The notes: generated by a model not told the origin, from the letters alone. DNA of 64,000 nt from Sphingopyxis sp. Root154 (GCF_001427105.1 NZ_LMGI01000002.1:248001-312000), one strand, 5' to 3'; positions 38,262 through 46,861 are shown, counted from the first letter of the stretch. A program made the numbers and translations.

Positions 38262-38984
38262 CTAGACGCTGAGAGGCTGGACCTTGATCGTGCATGCCAC
38301 GGCTTTCTTCTTCCGCTCCGCCTGCTTTTCGCAATCCGCGACCTTCTTTTCGTTCCCCTTGTAAAGCCTGGAAGCGCGTGTGACCGCCTCCCACCTGCGG
38401 GGATCACCTATCTGCATTAGCCGAACACCGGCGCCCCACATGTCACGCTCCAACCGGGTGGCTGCACGTTTCTCCGGCCAATGCCAATGGTCGGGCACGG
38501 CCCGATCGACCGCGGACGGGACAGTGCAGCCCGCCATGAACGCCAGGATTGCGGCAACGCCGGCGCTGATCGCGACCCAAAAATTCTGCTGCTCCTGCGT
38601 CCGTGCCGAAGCGACGACGAGCCAGATCGATTTCACTGCTTCATCGAGACGCGAACGCGCGTCGCGTAAGGCTTGTTGTTCGGTCTCTCTCGCGCGCGCA
38701 CCCGCCAACCTCATCTGCTCGCCCATGACCTCTGGCGTGAGCGCCAGCGCAGGACGTTCGGCCAACCGCTTGAATGCCTCGCGCGCCTTTTCCCAGTTCT
38801 GGTCGATCTTCGCGAGATCGTCAGTGTAATCCCGCCCCACCACATCGTTCAGACGCAAGCCGAACTGATCGATGGCAGCGGCGAGCGTCGACATGATGCC
38901 CGACATTCTGTCGAAGGCCTGGTCGAGGGCGATATCTTCGGCGACGTCGTCGGAGCCAAGATTTTCAGGGTCTTTGTTCTGCAT
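38262..38984 (-). CDS. DUF6118-type protein co-encoded with the relaxase
   Basis: A 240-residue protein with a long helical N-terminal half (coiled coil by composition, residues 40-120), a membrane segment at about 131-152 ('NFWVAISAGVAAILAFMAGC') and a basic C-terminal tail with several Cys. Its gene begins 9 bases after the relaxase stop, so it is probably co-transcribed. The pattern matches the DUF6118 family that accompanies alphaproteobacterial TraA genes. Role unknown; a membrane anchor for the relaxosome is one possibility. Confidence 0.72.
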   Translation of the reverse strand: MQNKDPENLGSDDVAEDIALDQAFDRMSGIMSTLAAAIDQFGLRLNDVVGRDYTDDLAKIDQNWEKAREAFKRLAERPALALTPEVMGEQMRLAGARARETEQQALRDARSRLDEAVKSIWLVVASARTQEQQNFWVAISAGVAAILAFMAGCTVPSAVDRAVPDHWHWPEKRAATRLERDMWGAGVRLMQIGDPRRWEAVTRASRLYKGNEKKVADCEKQAERKKKAVACTIKVQPLSV

Positions 38985-38993
38985 GGCGACACC

Positions 38994-41906
38994 CTAAAGC
39001 CCCATTCCAAGGGAACGCGAGGGGCGGAGATATTCCTGGAGCGCCTGAGACACCGAATGTTTCTCAAGCGGTTTCAGGCCCAGTTCGTGAGTTCGGTTGC
39101 GCAGCAGCGACTCGAGCTGCGGGTCGCGGTGCAGGCTCTTTGCCATGTCATTGAGGTGGGCTCCGACACGCTTTGCGCCGACATCATCATAGTTCGCTTT
39201 GTGGTCCCGGAGCTGCTTGGAACTCGCCTGCCACTCGGCAACGAAGCGATCAGCCCGGGCCGGTGCGTCGATGCGCAGTTTGGTTTCGGTGCGCATCGCT
39301 TCCATAGCGCGCTGCGTGCGGCCGCTCGCTGCCTCAGCGGTGAGCGACGGGTCATTGCGCAGCGCCGTCGCAAAATCCTTTGCGCCATCGCTGCGGAGAG
39401 CATCGATGTCGCGCGCCGCAGCATGGAGGCTTTTCTGCTGGTGGATGACGGGCGACAGCCCCTTGCCGCGCATAGCATCGATCTCGCGCTGCGCGCGGGC
39501 ATAGCACTCGACCGCCTTGTCGAGTGCGCTACGATCAGCCGCCGCGCCCAGCCCCCGCGTGCTGACACGGATGTTGCGGGTGCGTTCGGGCCGTTGCTGT
39601 GCGGGAGCCGCTTTACCGAGCGCTGCCGCAGAGACGGTAGGTTTGAGCTTCAGACCCGCGAACATACTGCGTTTCGGTTCGGCCTTGGGCGCGGCCTCTT
39701 TGGTGCGATAGTCGCTGGCCATATCCTTGCCGCGCTCGCGGCTGAGCGTGCGGACGAGTTTGGACTGATCGCGAAAGTCGTCGCGGCCATAATGGAGACT
39801 GACACTATCTCGATGCCGCGACATCGCGACATAGGCACCGTGCCTGTCCATCCCCGGCGTTGCTAGCACCCGCACCCGGTCAACCGTCATGCCCTGCGCC
39901 TTGTGGATCGTCGCGGCATAGCCATGATCGATATGGGCGTAATCTTTAAGGTCGAAGGCAATCCTGCGCCCGTCATCAAGCATGACGGCCATGCGCATCC
40001 GGTCGACATTTTGCACCGTGCCGAGCGAGCCGTTCTTCACGCCCAGATCGCGCTCGTTGCGGAGGAACATAACCCGGTCGCCTTCGGCGAAGCTGCGGTC
40101 ACCGCGCTCGACCTTGATCGCGATATCCTCACCGAGCGCACCGCCAGCGCGCAGCCTGTCCCGGACATCGTCATTGAGCTGGCGCACTTCGTCGTTGGTG
40201 TGAGTGAGAATGATCCGGCTCGCCTCGGGATGACGCTGCCGATCGCGATCCCACGCATCGACCAGTTCGGTGTGCGCACCGTCGCGGGTGTCGGCGGCGT
40301 GGACATGCCCGGCGTCGGCATAGCGACCGATCGCCTCACCGGTCCGCCCGGTGGCAAACTCGCGCGTCGCATCCCGCTGCCATTCCGCATGCTGGCGGCG
40401 GATCGAACTGATCTCGACGGCGCCGTGGCGCTCGGCCGCGGCGCGGAATGCTGCGCCCGCCTCGATCGCCTGCAGCTGTTCAGGATCGCCGACGAGGACG
40501 ACCTTGGCGCCCTGCTTCTCGGCTTCGGTCACGACGCGCTCCAGTTGGCGCGTCCCGATCATCCCGGCCTCGTCGATGATAAGGATATGCTTGTGGGTCA
40601 GCCGCTCGCGGTCGTTGGCCCATTGATGTTCGAGGCTCGCGAGCGTGCGCGAACCGATGCCCGAGCCATGCTCTAACCCTTCGGCGGCGATACCCGACAG
40701 TGCGGCGCCCTGCACCTGGTAGCCCGCCGCTTCCCACGCCTCCCGTGCGACGCCGAGCATCGCGCTCTTGCCGGTGCCGGCATAGCCAATGACATTGCTG
40801 ACACCGCGCGCCGACGTGACATGCTCAAGCGCGCCGCGCTGCTCGGCCGATAGGTCGAGACCGCGGCCGCTGGCACGCGCCAAGGCAAGCTCGCGATGAC
40901 GATCGGCAACGCCATGATTGCGGCGCGCGTCGAGCGCGGCAGTCGCGCGTTCGAGCCGCTGCTCGGTCTCGATCATCGCGCGCGACGTGAACCGATCCTC
41001 ACCGCGCCCATCCTTACCAAGCGCGATGAGGTCGGGCGACGCCTTCACAGCGCCCATCACCGCATCGAACTGGATGGCGCCGGCACTGTGCCGATGCACG
41101 AACATCGCGAGGTCACGGTTGGTGAACGTCGCTTGATGGTGGCTGATGGTGTCGAGCGCGATCGCCGGGTTGGCGAGTATCTTCTCACCGTTCCGCCGCG
41201 CAATTTCGAGATGCTCCTCGGCGCGGTCGACTTCGAGCCCCTGCAGGGCCATGCGCGACGCGGCGGGACCGATCTTGTGCTGCGGCTCAAGCTCGATCCC
41301 CTGCGCTTCGAGACTGCGATGATCGATGCGCGCATCGATATCGAGCTCGGCGAGGCGTTCGTTGACATGATCGGCCCAGGCTTCGCGCCAATGGTTCAGC
41401 AGTTCGGTGCGGTTCCAGTCACGCACCTTCGCGCCAAACTCGCCGGATCCATCCTCGCCGATCTTGATCTCGCGCATCGTCAGCATGACATGCGCATGTG
41501 GTCGCGCCAGCCCATCGGCTCCGATGTCCCAATGAACATTGAGATCGGCGATCATGCCGCGCTCGACGAATTCGTCTCGGACGAAGTCGCGGGCCAGCGC
41601 GAGGCCCTGTTCCTCGGTCATCTCGCGCGGGATCGCGAACTCCATTTCGCGGGCAAGCTGCGCATCCTTGCGGATCTCGGCCGCTTCGACATCATTCCAG
41701 AGCGTTTCGCGGTCACGCCATTCCTCCGGCGCATTCTCGGGCAGCAGCACTTCGCTGTGGACGACACCCGCCTTGTTCGAGAAATCGTGGCTGCGTCCAA
41801 GCCGCTCATCGTGGAGCCGATCGGCCGAACGATAGGCAGCCGCCGCCACCGCGCTGCTGCCGACAGCGCGGGAAATCACTTTGGCCGAGAAATGATAGAT
41901 TGCCAT
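38994..41906 (-). CDS. traA: TraA relaxase-helicase (MobA/MobL type)
   Basis: A 970-residue relaxase with N-terminal MobA/MobL transesterase and C-terminal UvrD/RecD-type helicase domains; it nicks and unwinds DNA at oriT. The start 'MAIYHFSAKVISRAVGSSAV' is the family N-terminus, with 'YRSADRL' for the catalytic Tyr and 'ARPHAHVMLTMRE' for the metal-binding His triad. Helicase: 'VIGYAGTGKSAMLG' (Walker A, near residue 380) and 'ILIIDEAGMIGTRQ' (Walker B). The C-terminal 250 residues are helical. This resembles Ti-plasmid TraA. oriT is predicted just upstream. Confidence 0.94.
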   Translation of the reverse strand: MAIYHFSAKVISRAVGSSAVAAAAYRSADRLHDERLGRSHDFSNKAGVVHSEVLLPENAPEEWRDRETLWNDVEAAEIRKDAQLAREMEFAIPREMTEEQGLALARDFVRDEFVERGMIADLNVHWDIGADGLARPHAHVMLTMREIKIGEDGSGEFGAKVRDWNRTELLNHWREAWADHVNERLAELDIDARIDHRSLEAQGIELEPQHKIGPAASRMALQGLEVDRAEEHLEIARRNGEKILANPAIALDTISHHQATFTNRDLAMFVHRHSAGAIQFDAVMGAVKASPDLIALGKDGRGEDRFTSRAMIETEQRLERATAALDARRNHGVADRHRELALARASGRGLDLSAEQRGALEHVTSARGVSNVIGYAGTGKSAMLGVAREAWEAAGYQVQGAALSGIAAEGLEHGSGIGSRTLASLEHQWANDRERLTHKHILIIDEAGMIGTRQLERVVTEAEKQGAKVVLVGDPEQLQAIEAGAAFRAAAERHGAVEISSIRRQHAEWQRDATREFATGRTGEAIGRYADAGHVHAADTRDGAHTELVDAWDRDRQRHPEASRIILTHTNDEVRQLNDDVRDRLRAGGALGEDIAIKVERGDRSFAEGDRVMFLRNERDLGVKNGSLGTVQNVDRMRMAVMLDDGRRIAFDLKDYAHIDHGYAATIHKAQGMTVDRVRVLATPGMDRHGAYVAMSRHRDSVSLHYGRDDFRDQSKLVRTLSRERGKDMASDYRTKEAAPKAEPKRSMFAGLKLKPTVSAAALGKAAPAQQRPERTRNIRVSTRGLGAAADRSALDKAVECYARAQREIDAMRGKGLSPVIHQQKSLHAAARDIDALRSDGAKDFATALRNDPSLTAEAASGRTQRAMEAMRTETKLRIDAPARADRFVAEWQASSKQLRDHKANYDDVGAKRVGAHLNDMAKSLHRDPQLESLLRNRTHELGLKPLEKHSVSQALQEYLRPSRSLGMGL

Positions 41907-41935
41907 GACGGCAATCCATTTACAGCAAAACGAGC

Positions 41936-41963
41936 ACGTCGGCACGACGTATAAGCGCGCCCT
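41936..41963 (+). promoter_or_regulatory. oriT: Predicted origin of transfer (nic region)
   Basis: A perfect 6-base inverted repeat (acgtcg at 41936-41941, cgacgt at 41945-41950) is directly followed by 'ataagcgcgccct' (41951-41963). 'TAAGCGCGCCCT' matches the conserved nic-region core of the RSF1010/Ti-type oriT (TAAGtGCGCCCT) except for one position. It lies between the divergent traA and traC-like genes, the usual place. Nicking has not been tested. Confidence 0.8.
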
Positions 41964-42078
41964 CACACGATTTCATCGCGCTCGGGATCACAAAGTCGCA
42001 AGAGATTTCAGCTGCTTGAACGGCGATGAGACTCGGCATAGCTGGTTCGTCCGACCCCATCAAACGGAAGGACAGACT

Positions 42079-42402
42079 ATGCGCAAACCCCGTGATTTTG
42101 ATGCCGAACTCCAGGCGCTCACCGACAAGGCAAAGGCGCTCAAGACGAAAAAGCAAAGTCAGCTCGGCGAGCTGGTCACCGCGACGGGCGCCGATGCACT
42201 ATCTATCGAGCAACTTGCTGGCGCCCTGCTCGATGCCGTGCGATCGGACGCATCGCGGAAGGAGGCGTGGCGCAAGAGCGGCGCGGCGTTCTTTCGCGGC
42301 GACGGCGCCCGCGCTCGCAAAGGCGCTGGCCGGAACGCGGGCGGCGCATCGGCGAGCGGTGCAGGCTCGCAATCGTCTTCAGGCGAAACGGGCGCGGCAT
42401 GA
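42079..42402 (+). CDS. traC: TraC-like conjugal transfer accessory protein
   Basis: A 107-residue helical protein. The N-terminal half ('DAELQALTDKAKALKTKKQSQLGELV') is a charged helix, and the C-terminus is a disordered Gly/Ala/Ser-rich stretch. TraC proteins of this type act with TraA and TraD in the relaxosome of alphaproteobacterial plasmids. Start at ATG 42079 with 'gaaggacagact' as ribosome site. Divergent from traA across oriT, followed closely by the TraD-like gene. Confidence 0.82.
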   Translation: MRKPRDFDAELQALTDKAKALKTKKQSQLGELVTATGADALSIEQLAGALLDAVRSDASRKEAWRKSGAAFFRGDGARARKGAGRNAGGASASGAGSQSSSGETGAA

Positions 42403-42418
42403 CACGCGGGCATGGCAG

Positions 42419-42637
42419 GTGAAGCGCCGCGAGCGCACGCGTCAGCTGATCGAGCTGGGCGGCCTCGTTGCCAAAGCCGACCTGATCGAACTGACCGACG
42501 ACGATCGGGCAGTCATTCTCGGGCTGCTGGGCGAAGCCGCCGCAACGCTGCGCGGCGAAGGTCGCGAGAGGCAATTATTACTATGGCGCCGCCGGGGACG
42601 GCGCGCGTTTTTGGCGGAAGGTGATGAGGCTGTTTAG
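42419..42637 (+). CDS. traD: TraD-like conjugal transfer protein
   Basis: A 72-residue basic protein from GTG 42419: 'KRRERTRQLIELGGLVAKADLIEL' followed by 'DDDRAVILGLLGEAAATL' matches the short TraD proteins that pair with TraC and TraA in this group of elements. It is 16 bases after the traC-like stop, so both belong to one transcript. A longer frame runs upstream through the traC-like gene without an obvious ribosome site. Not the large coupling ATPase also called TraD. Confidence 0.7.
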   Translation: MKRRERTRQLIELGGLVAKADLIELTDDDRAVILGLLGEAAATLRGEGRERQLLLWRRRGRRAFLAEGDEAV

Positions 42638-42639
42638 CC

Positions 42640-42864
42640 TCAGCGCTGATGCGATGTCGAAACTTTGATGGAGCTACAAAGACCGCACGGCTGCTTCTCG
42701 CGCCGAAATCCGTTTGCGCCGCCGAGACCGCGCGTCACGACATTGGCCTGTGAGCGCACTGACAAATTGAGGCGGTCGGTGATGCAATCATCACAGATCG
42801 CCACGCCGTCGAGGCGCTGGATCAGCGCCTCGATTTGCCCGGCGATGGTCATGCTTCTGGGCAT
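42640..42864 (-). CDS. Small CxxC protein, possible zinc ribbon
   Basis: A 74-residue product with two CxxC pairs ('AICDDCITDRLNLS' and 'QPCGLCSSIKVS') about 38 residues apart, which fits a small zinc-binding fold; the N-terminus is helical. It is co-directional with the MNT-HEPN gene and begins 3 bases after its stop. Start could also be at ATG 42852. Function unknown; a regulator or antitoxin-like partner of the HEPN protein is possible. Confidence 0.65.
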   Translation of the reverse strand: MPRSMTIAGQIEALIQRLDGVAICDDCITDRLNLSVRSQANVVTRGLGGANGFRREKQPCGLCSSIKVSTSHQR

Positions 42865-42867
42865 CTA

Positions 42868-43797
42868 TCAGCGACCAACCTGCGCCGATGCTTCAAGCTG
42901 GGCGATGCGTTCCGAACAGATTGCGTGCACCGCGCGGCCGAGTTCTTCGACGCGGTCGCCGAGCCAGCGCAATTCCTCTTCGGTGATCCGATAATGTTTT
43001 GAATAGCGCGCTTTCACATAAGCTTCTTTGAGCTTCTCGAAGTGCTTCCGATCCGCTTTTAGTTCACGGGGCCAGGCATCGACGAGCCGCATGTCGATGC
43101 GCTCGGCCTGGGTGCGCAGAAATCCGAGATTATGAACATGCGGAGTGTAAAATGTGCAGACCAAGAGGACGCCGTGGTACAAACTCTCGGTACCCTGATG
43201 CAGTAGAAAAGCAGCTTTCTTCCAATCGCGTTCTTCGAGATAGAAACGATAGCCCTTTACGAAGCTCGCCGCGCTGGGAATCCACTCATCAAAATACTCT
43301 CGCGCCATGTCGAGCGCCTGCTGCGGCGTCTTGGGCTTCGGCTTGTGCAGTTCCTTGTCGTCAAATTCGTAAAGCGCGATCCCGTCTTTCGCGACGTCCA
43401 TGAAGAAATAGCGCCCATGCGCGAGGCCGTCGTTCACTTCTTGCATGGTGTGGACAATAAAATTTACTGGCGTGTGCAGCGTCTTGTCGATGGCGAGCTC
43501 GCGGTTGAGCCGGTCCTCGACCTTGAGCCAATAATCGACCTTATCGGTGAGCCTTTTGTCACTGACGATGATTAGCAAATCGAAGTCGGACCGATAGCCT
43601 TTGGCCGTGTGCGGCTCATCGACCCAGCCGCCGCGCGCATAGCTGCCGTAAAGGATGATCTTGTCGATCCGGCCCTTCTTCTTCCAGTTCATCGTCGCCA
43701 GCGCGACGCTGTCGGCGAATTCCTCGAAGATGATCTGCTTTACGCGCTCAAGTTCGCGCTGCTTGTTGGCTGGAAGATGATCGAGATCGGTACGCAT
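42868..43797 (-). CDS. Fused nucleotidyltransferase-HEPN protein
   Basis: A 309-residue protein with an N-terminal MNT-type nucleotidyltransferase domain (residues 48-95: 'IILYGSYARGGWVDEP' with 'SDFDLLIIVSDK') and a C-terminal HEPN domain (about 190-295) with 'YVKARYSKHYRI'. In separate MNT-HEPN toxin-antitoxin pairs the first modifies the second; here they are one chain, suggesting self-regulation. The start 'MRTDLDHLP' was preferred. The HEPN catalytic Arg-x4-6-His motif is only partly recognisable, so RNase activity is uncertain. Confidence 0.82.
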   Translation of the reverse strand: MRTDLDHLPANKQRELERVKQIIFEEFADSVALATMNWKKKGRIDKIILYGSYARGGWVDEPHTAKGYRSDFDLLIIVSDKRLTDKVDYWLKVEDRLNRELAIDKTLHTPVNFIVHTMQEVNDGLAHGRYFFMDVAKDGIALYEFDDKELHKPKPKTPQQALDMAREYFDEWIPSAASFVKGYRFYLEERDWKKAAFLLHQGTESLYHGVLLVCTFYTPHVHNLGFLRTQAERIDMRLVDAWPRELKADRKHFEKLKEAYVKARYSKHYRITEEELRWLGDRVEELGRAVHAICSERIAQLEASAQVGR

Positions 43798-43855
43798 TGG
43801 TTTTACCCTGTAATTGGAAGCGCCGGATGGCAAGCGCCATCCGGCGCGAACATGG

Positions 43856-44107
43856 TCACCACAGCCGGAATCGCCACCACCATGGATCCTTGTCGTCCAT
43901 GGCTTTCATCATGATACGCAGGCTGGCTGCGAAATGGGCTTCAACATCGGCAACGCTGATGTCAAACCGAGCAGCGATTTGCGAATAGCTCATCTCATCG
44001 ACGCGGATCGCCAGAAAGACTTTGCGGTCCATGCCGTGCATCCGGTCCACCACGCGCTCGGCGCGCCAAAGGCGCAGCCGCTCTTCGCGCGACTTGCGGG
44101 CGGTCAT
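43856..44107 (-). CDS. Sigma-70 region 4-like small DNA-binding protein
   Basis: An 83-residue protein: 'ERVVDRMHGMDRKVFLAIRVDEMSYSQIAARFDISVADVEAHF' is the helix-turn-helix of ECF sigma factor region 4, but region 2 is absent, so it is a DNA-binding fragment rather than a whole sigma factor. The C-terminus has three adjacent Trp. It overlaps the ArdC gene start/stop by 4 bases (ATGA) and so is expressed with it, possibly as its regulator. Confidence 0.7.
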   Translation of the reverse strand: MTARKSREERLRLWRAERVVDRMHGMDRKVFLAIRVDEMSYSQIAARFDISVADVEAHFAASLRIMMKAMDDKDPWWWRFRLW

Positions 44108-44997
44108 TGTTCTTCTCCCGCGCAGGCGAGCAGGAAATCGCTCGCCTTGCTGGCTTGGCTGGCGGCGCGGAAGATTGCCTTGTCATCGCCCTGCAGAACC
44201 GACAGCCATGACGCGATATAGTCCGAATGGCGCACGGTCGGCGCGATGCCGAGCGATGCGCATGTGAACGCCGCCGCCATCTCTGCGACAACCTCCTCCT
44301 TGGCGTAGGATTCCGACCCGAACCCGCCCTTCTGGTCACGGTCAAGTCTGCTGCCATGACCGGTCCAATGACCAAGTTCGTGCAGCGCGGTGCGATACCA
44401 GTTGATCGGTTCAGGAAACGCCACCTGCGGCGGCACTTGCACAAAGTCATGGCTCGGGCTGTAAAAGGCCTCGCCGCCGCCGATATTGATCCGCGCGCCG
44501 GTCGCGGCGATCAGCGCATCGGCCTCGGCAATCGCAAATACCGGATCGGCGCTGACCATCGGCGCGAAGTAATCGTCGGGCAGTCCCTCGCATTGGTCGA
44601 TATTGAAGACGACAAAGCGTTTCAGGAACGCAACCTGCCGCGCCTCGCGGTCCTCGCTGCGAGCCTGTCCCTGCTCGGCCTTCGGCGTAAAGCGTTCGGC
44701 ATAGCAAATCACCGTGCCCTTCTCGCCGCGCCGGACATTGCCGCCCGCCGCCTCGGCCTGCCGGTAGGTCAGCCAACGCTGTGACGCATAGCCCTTGGCA
44801 ACGACTTCGGCCCACAGGATCAGTACATTGATCCCCGAATAGCGCCGCGCCGTTCCGGCATTCTGCGGCATCGTGCAACCGCAGGCCGCGCTATCCCACG
44901 GCTGCACCCACGGCAGCCGCCCTTCCTTAAGCTCCGCGATAATCCGGTCCGTGACCTCCGAATAAAGGCTCGCCCGTTCGGTCCTTTCGGCACGCAT
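44104..44997 (-). CDS. ArdC-type antirestriction protein with zinc metallopeptidase domain
   Basis: A 297-residue protein: an N-terminal ssDNA-binding domain (residues 1-140, 'YSEVTDRIIAELKEGRLPW', 'YSGINVLILWAEVVAKGY') and a C-terminal zincin with 'TALHELGHWTGHGSRLDR' (HExxH) and the downstream 'EEVVAEMAAAF'. ArdC protects incoming single-stranded plasmid DNA from host restriction during transfer, so it suits a mobilisable element. The start was set at ATG 44997, behind 'AGGAGAAAGGAT'; GTG 45018 is upstream. It lies in the same element as several restriction enzymes. Confidence 0.9.
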   Translation of the reverse strand: MRAERTERASLYSEVTDRIIAELKEGRLPWVQPWDSAACGCTMPQNAGTARRYSGINVLILWAEVVAKGYASQRWLTYRQAEAAGGNVRRGEKGTVICYAERFTPKAEQGQARSEDREARQVAFLKRFVVFNIDQCEGLPDDYFAPMVSADPVFAIAEADALIAATGARINIGGGEAFYSPSHDFVQVPPQVAFPEPINWYRTALHELGHWTGHGSRLDRDQKGGFGSESYAKEEVVAEMAAAFTCASLGIAPTVRHSDYIASWLSVLQGDDKAIFRAASQASKASDFLLACAGEEQ

Positions 44998-45010
44998 ATC
45001 CTTTCTCCTT

Positions 45011-45131
45011 CCAGCCACCGCAGCCCGGCCCGGAAGGGGGCGGGGTGGGCGGCAGGAAGGAGCCGGCAGACCCGCATCATCGGGCGGGCTGCATCCGCAG
45101 GACCGGAACGAAGAGGAGGACCCGCGGCACG
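45011..45131 (-). promoter_or_regulatory. GC-rich leader upstream of ardC, shared with parB
   Basis: Immediately upstream of ardC the sequence contains two modules that recur upstream of the parB-like gene. A GC-rich block at 45016-45060 ends 'ggcggcaggaagg', and a second block at 45091-45120 contains 'gcatccgcaggaccgg' followed by 'gaggagga'. The similarity to 48700-48820 is by eye. It could be a regulator binding region or an untranslated leader. Confidence 0.5.
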
Positions 45132-45534
45132 CGGGTTGCAGCCCGGCCGGGCGGGGCTAAGGCGAGTGACGCCCACCCTGCCCCCGACCTGCCGGGACAG
45201 ACCAACGCCGCCGCGCAGCGGCGACCGCATGCGCGCCAGCGCCGCCTTTCATCCCGGTAATCGCACTACGCGCGCGCCGCATGCGGCGCGGTCTATCTCC
45301 AGACGCGACCGTCTCAGACGGTCTCAATTCCGGTGTTCAGGGCGATAGGTCCAGATTGAGGCTAATTTTTTTATCGCACTGCGTAGGGCTTTAGAGTGCT
45401 CCCGGCACCTTTGCGATACATCCTGGGCGCAGTTCAATCATCGGCGGGTTTCCAAGGGGTTGCGGCGGGCGGGCTGCCGCCCAATCTTGTTTGGCAGGGG
45501 CATCATCAACCACCAACTCATGGAGTAGATGATC
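45132..45534. other. Gene-free region with operator-like palindromes before alpA
   Basis: No convincing coding frame. Features seen: the 18-base palindrome 'cgcgccgcatgcggcgcg' at 45273-45290, the inverted repeat 'gaccgtc tca gacggtc' at 45307-45323, and an AT-rich patch around 45360-45372. The palindromes lie about 210-260 bases upstream of the AlpA-like gene. Confidence 0.55.
45307..45323. promoter_or_regulatory. Perfect 7-base inverted repeat, possible operator
   Basis: 'gaccgtc' (45307-45313) and 'gacggtc' (45317-45323) with a 3-base spacer. A symmetric site of this size and position, in the ardC-alpA intergenic region, could bind a helix-turn-helix regulator. Confidence 0.4.
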
Positions 45535-45756
45535 ATGACATCGCAGCCATTCGAACGCTATCTTCGCCTGAACGACGTACTCGACCGCACCGGTCTCAGC
45601 CGCGCGACGCTCTACCGGAAAATCGCATCCGGCACCTTCCCGACACAATATAAGCTTGCCGAGCGCTGCTGCGGCTGGCGCGAGTCCGAGGTCAACATCT
45701 GGCTGCGCAACCCGATCTCATTCACGGTTGCGGACCTCCCGCGCGAAGCGGCGTAG
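45535..45756 (+). CDS. AlpA-family excisionase-like regulator
   Basis: A 73-residue winged helix-turn-helix protein of the AlpA/MerR-like type: 'RYLRLNDVLDRTGLSRATLYRKIASGTFP' is the family core, and 'WRESEVNIWLRN' is the second signature. Such proteins regulate or direct excision of integrated elements. The start was set at the second ATG because 'ggag' lies 9 bases before it. The only island regulator visible on the plus strand near the maintenance genes. Confidence 0.88.
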   Translation: MTSQPFERYLRLNDVLDRTGLSRATLYRKIASGTFPTQYKLAERCCGWRESEVNIWLRNPISFTVADLPREAA

Positions 45757-45771
45757 GTCACGCATGGTAAA

Positions 45772-45799
45772 ACCCCGCGCCGCCGGAGCGGCGCGGGGT
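45772..45799 (-). terminator. Terminator between convergent alpA and DUF736 genes
   Basis: A perfect 12-base stem (45772-45783 with 45788-45799), loop 'cgga'. On the minus strand 'ttttacc' follows, so it ends the DUF736 transcript 12 bases past its stop codon. Confidence 0.75.
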
Positions 45800-45811
45800 C
45801 CGACGACCCGA

Positions 45812-46135
45812 TCAGTCGGCGGGGTTCCAGATCAGGCCATAGCCATCTTCGCCGTCCTGACCGGCAGCGCGACCCAGGTTGGCATAGAGCCGTCGCGGTC
45901 CGAACTCGGGAGCGGCGAGGCTCAGCGAGACATAGGGTTCGCCTGAAGCCTGCCCGACGCGGATCCAGCCGGCGCCGATCTCGACGCCTTCGGAATAGAC
46001 CCGGTAATCGGGCTGGACGTCGCCGCTCTTCGAGCGGTTGGTCCGGATTTCGATCGCCGCGCGGATCGTGAGGGTTTTCAGCTGGCCCACGAAGCCCTTT
46101 TCGATGGTGCCGTTCACAAAGCCGATAGCTGCCAT
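45812..46135 (-). CDS. DUF736 family protein
   Basis: A 107-residue DUF736 protein typical of alphaproteobacterial integrative elements: 'AAIGFVNGTIEKGFVGQLKTL' at the N-terminus and 'VSLSLAAPEFGPRRLYANLG' in the C-terminal half. The start follows 'aaggagacgacca', a strong ribosome site. Its function is unknown; the presence in many plasmid and island maintenance regions is the only clue. Confidence 0.9.
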   Translation of the reverse strand: MAAIGFVNGTIEKGFVGQLKTLTIRAAIEIRTNRSKSGDVQPDYRVYSEGVEIGAGWIRVGQASGEPYVSLSLAAPEFGPRRLYANLGRAAGQDGEDGYGLIWNPAD

Positions 46136-46249
46136 TGGTCGTCTCCTTGAATGTGCCGCGGGACCATCCCTGCGACATGGGCGGACCAGAGACCGGCGCA
46201 TGAGGCGCCCCGCGTATCCGGAGGGCCGCAGCGCAGCGGAGGAGTGCGG

Positions 46250-46317
46250 CGGCGCGATTATTTGCAGCGAAGCGTCCGCGAGGAGCCGGCACAGCCGGCG
46301 GGGAAATAATCGCGCCG
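46250..46317. repeat. 14-base perfect inverted repeat
   Basis: 'cggcgcgattattt' at 46250-46263 and its reverse complement at 46304-46317, 40 bases apart. It could extrude as a long hairpin. Within it, 'agccggc' occurs twice. Lies upstream of the DUF736 gene. Confidence 0.7.
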
Positions 46318-46733
46318 TCGCACTTTTGCGGGACGCCGCGCCGGTTCAGGTCAAATGCCCGTCGCCGGGGATGGTCCTCGGTTTAATCGAGACGGTGATC
46401 GGCAGGCTGGATTAGTGACGCCATGGAAGCACGATGGTCAAGCAGAACACACGGCTCCATGCGCCAGAGACACATCGTCACGGAAGGTCCAGCGCGGACA
46501 TTCCGCAACTTTGGTTGTTCCGGCGCCATAGCGCGGATTGGGCAACCCACCGGGGCAGTGGAAAATGCAATGATCTAGCGCCATCGCTCCGTTTTGGCGG
46601 GTCTGTACAATCCTGCCCGACCGGCAACGGCCATAGGCCTCGCAACACGAACTTTCGTCGGACGCTCCCTGATTGCGACCCAGGGGACCGTTCGGTGGTG
46701 GGGGGCGATATTCTGCAACGCAGACCATCGTTT

Positions 46734-46765
46734 AAGGCGGCGCGATTTATCGCGCCGCCTTTTTT
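46734..46765 (+). terminator. Plus-strand intrinsic terminator without a recognised gene
   Basis: A perfect 12-base stem (46734-46745 with 46750-46761), loop 'ttta', followed by T residues. The T-run is only on the plus strand, so a plus-strand transcript should end here, but no coding gene was recognised upstream. Confidence 0.75.
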
Positions 46766-46861
46766 CCTTCCGGCCTCCGCGCCGTCGCCGCTTGCGGCGG
46801 CGAGCCAAAAATGAAAGCGCCGCGCTGGCCCGAAGGGACAGCGCGTCCGTTACCGGTGAGG

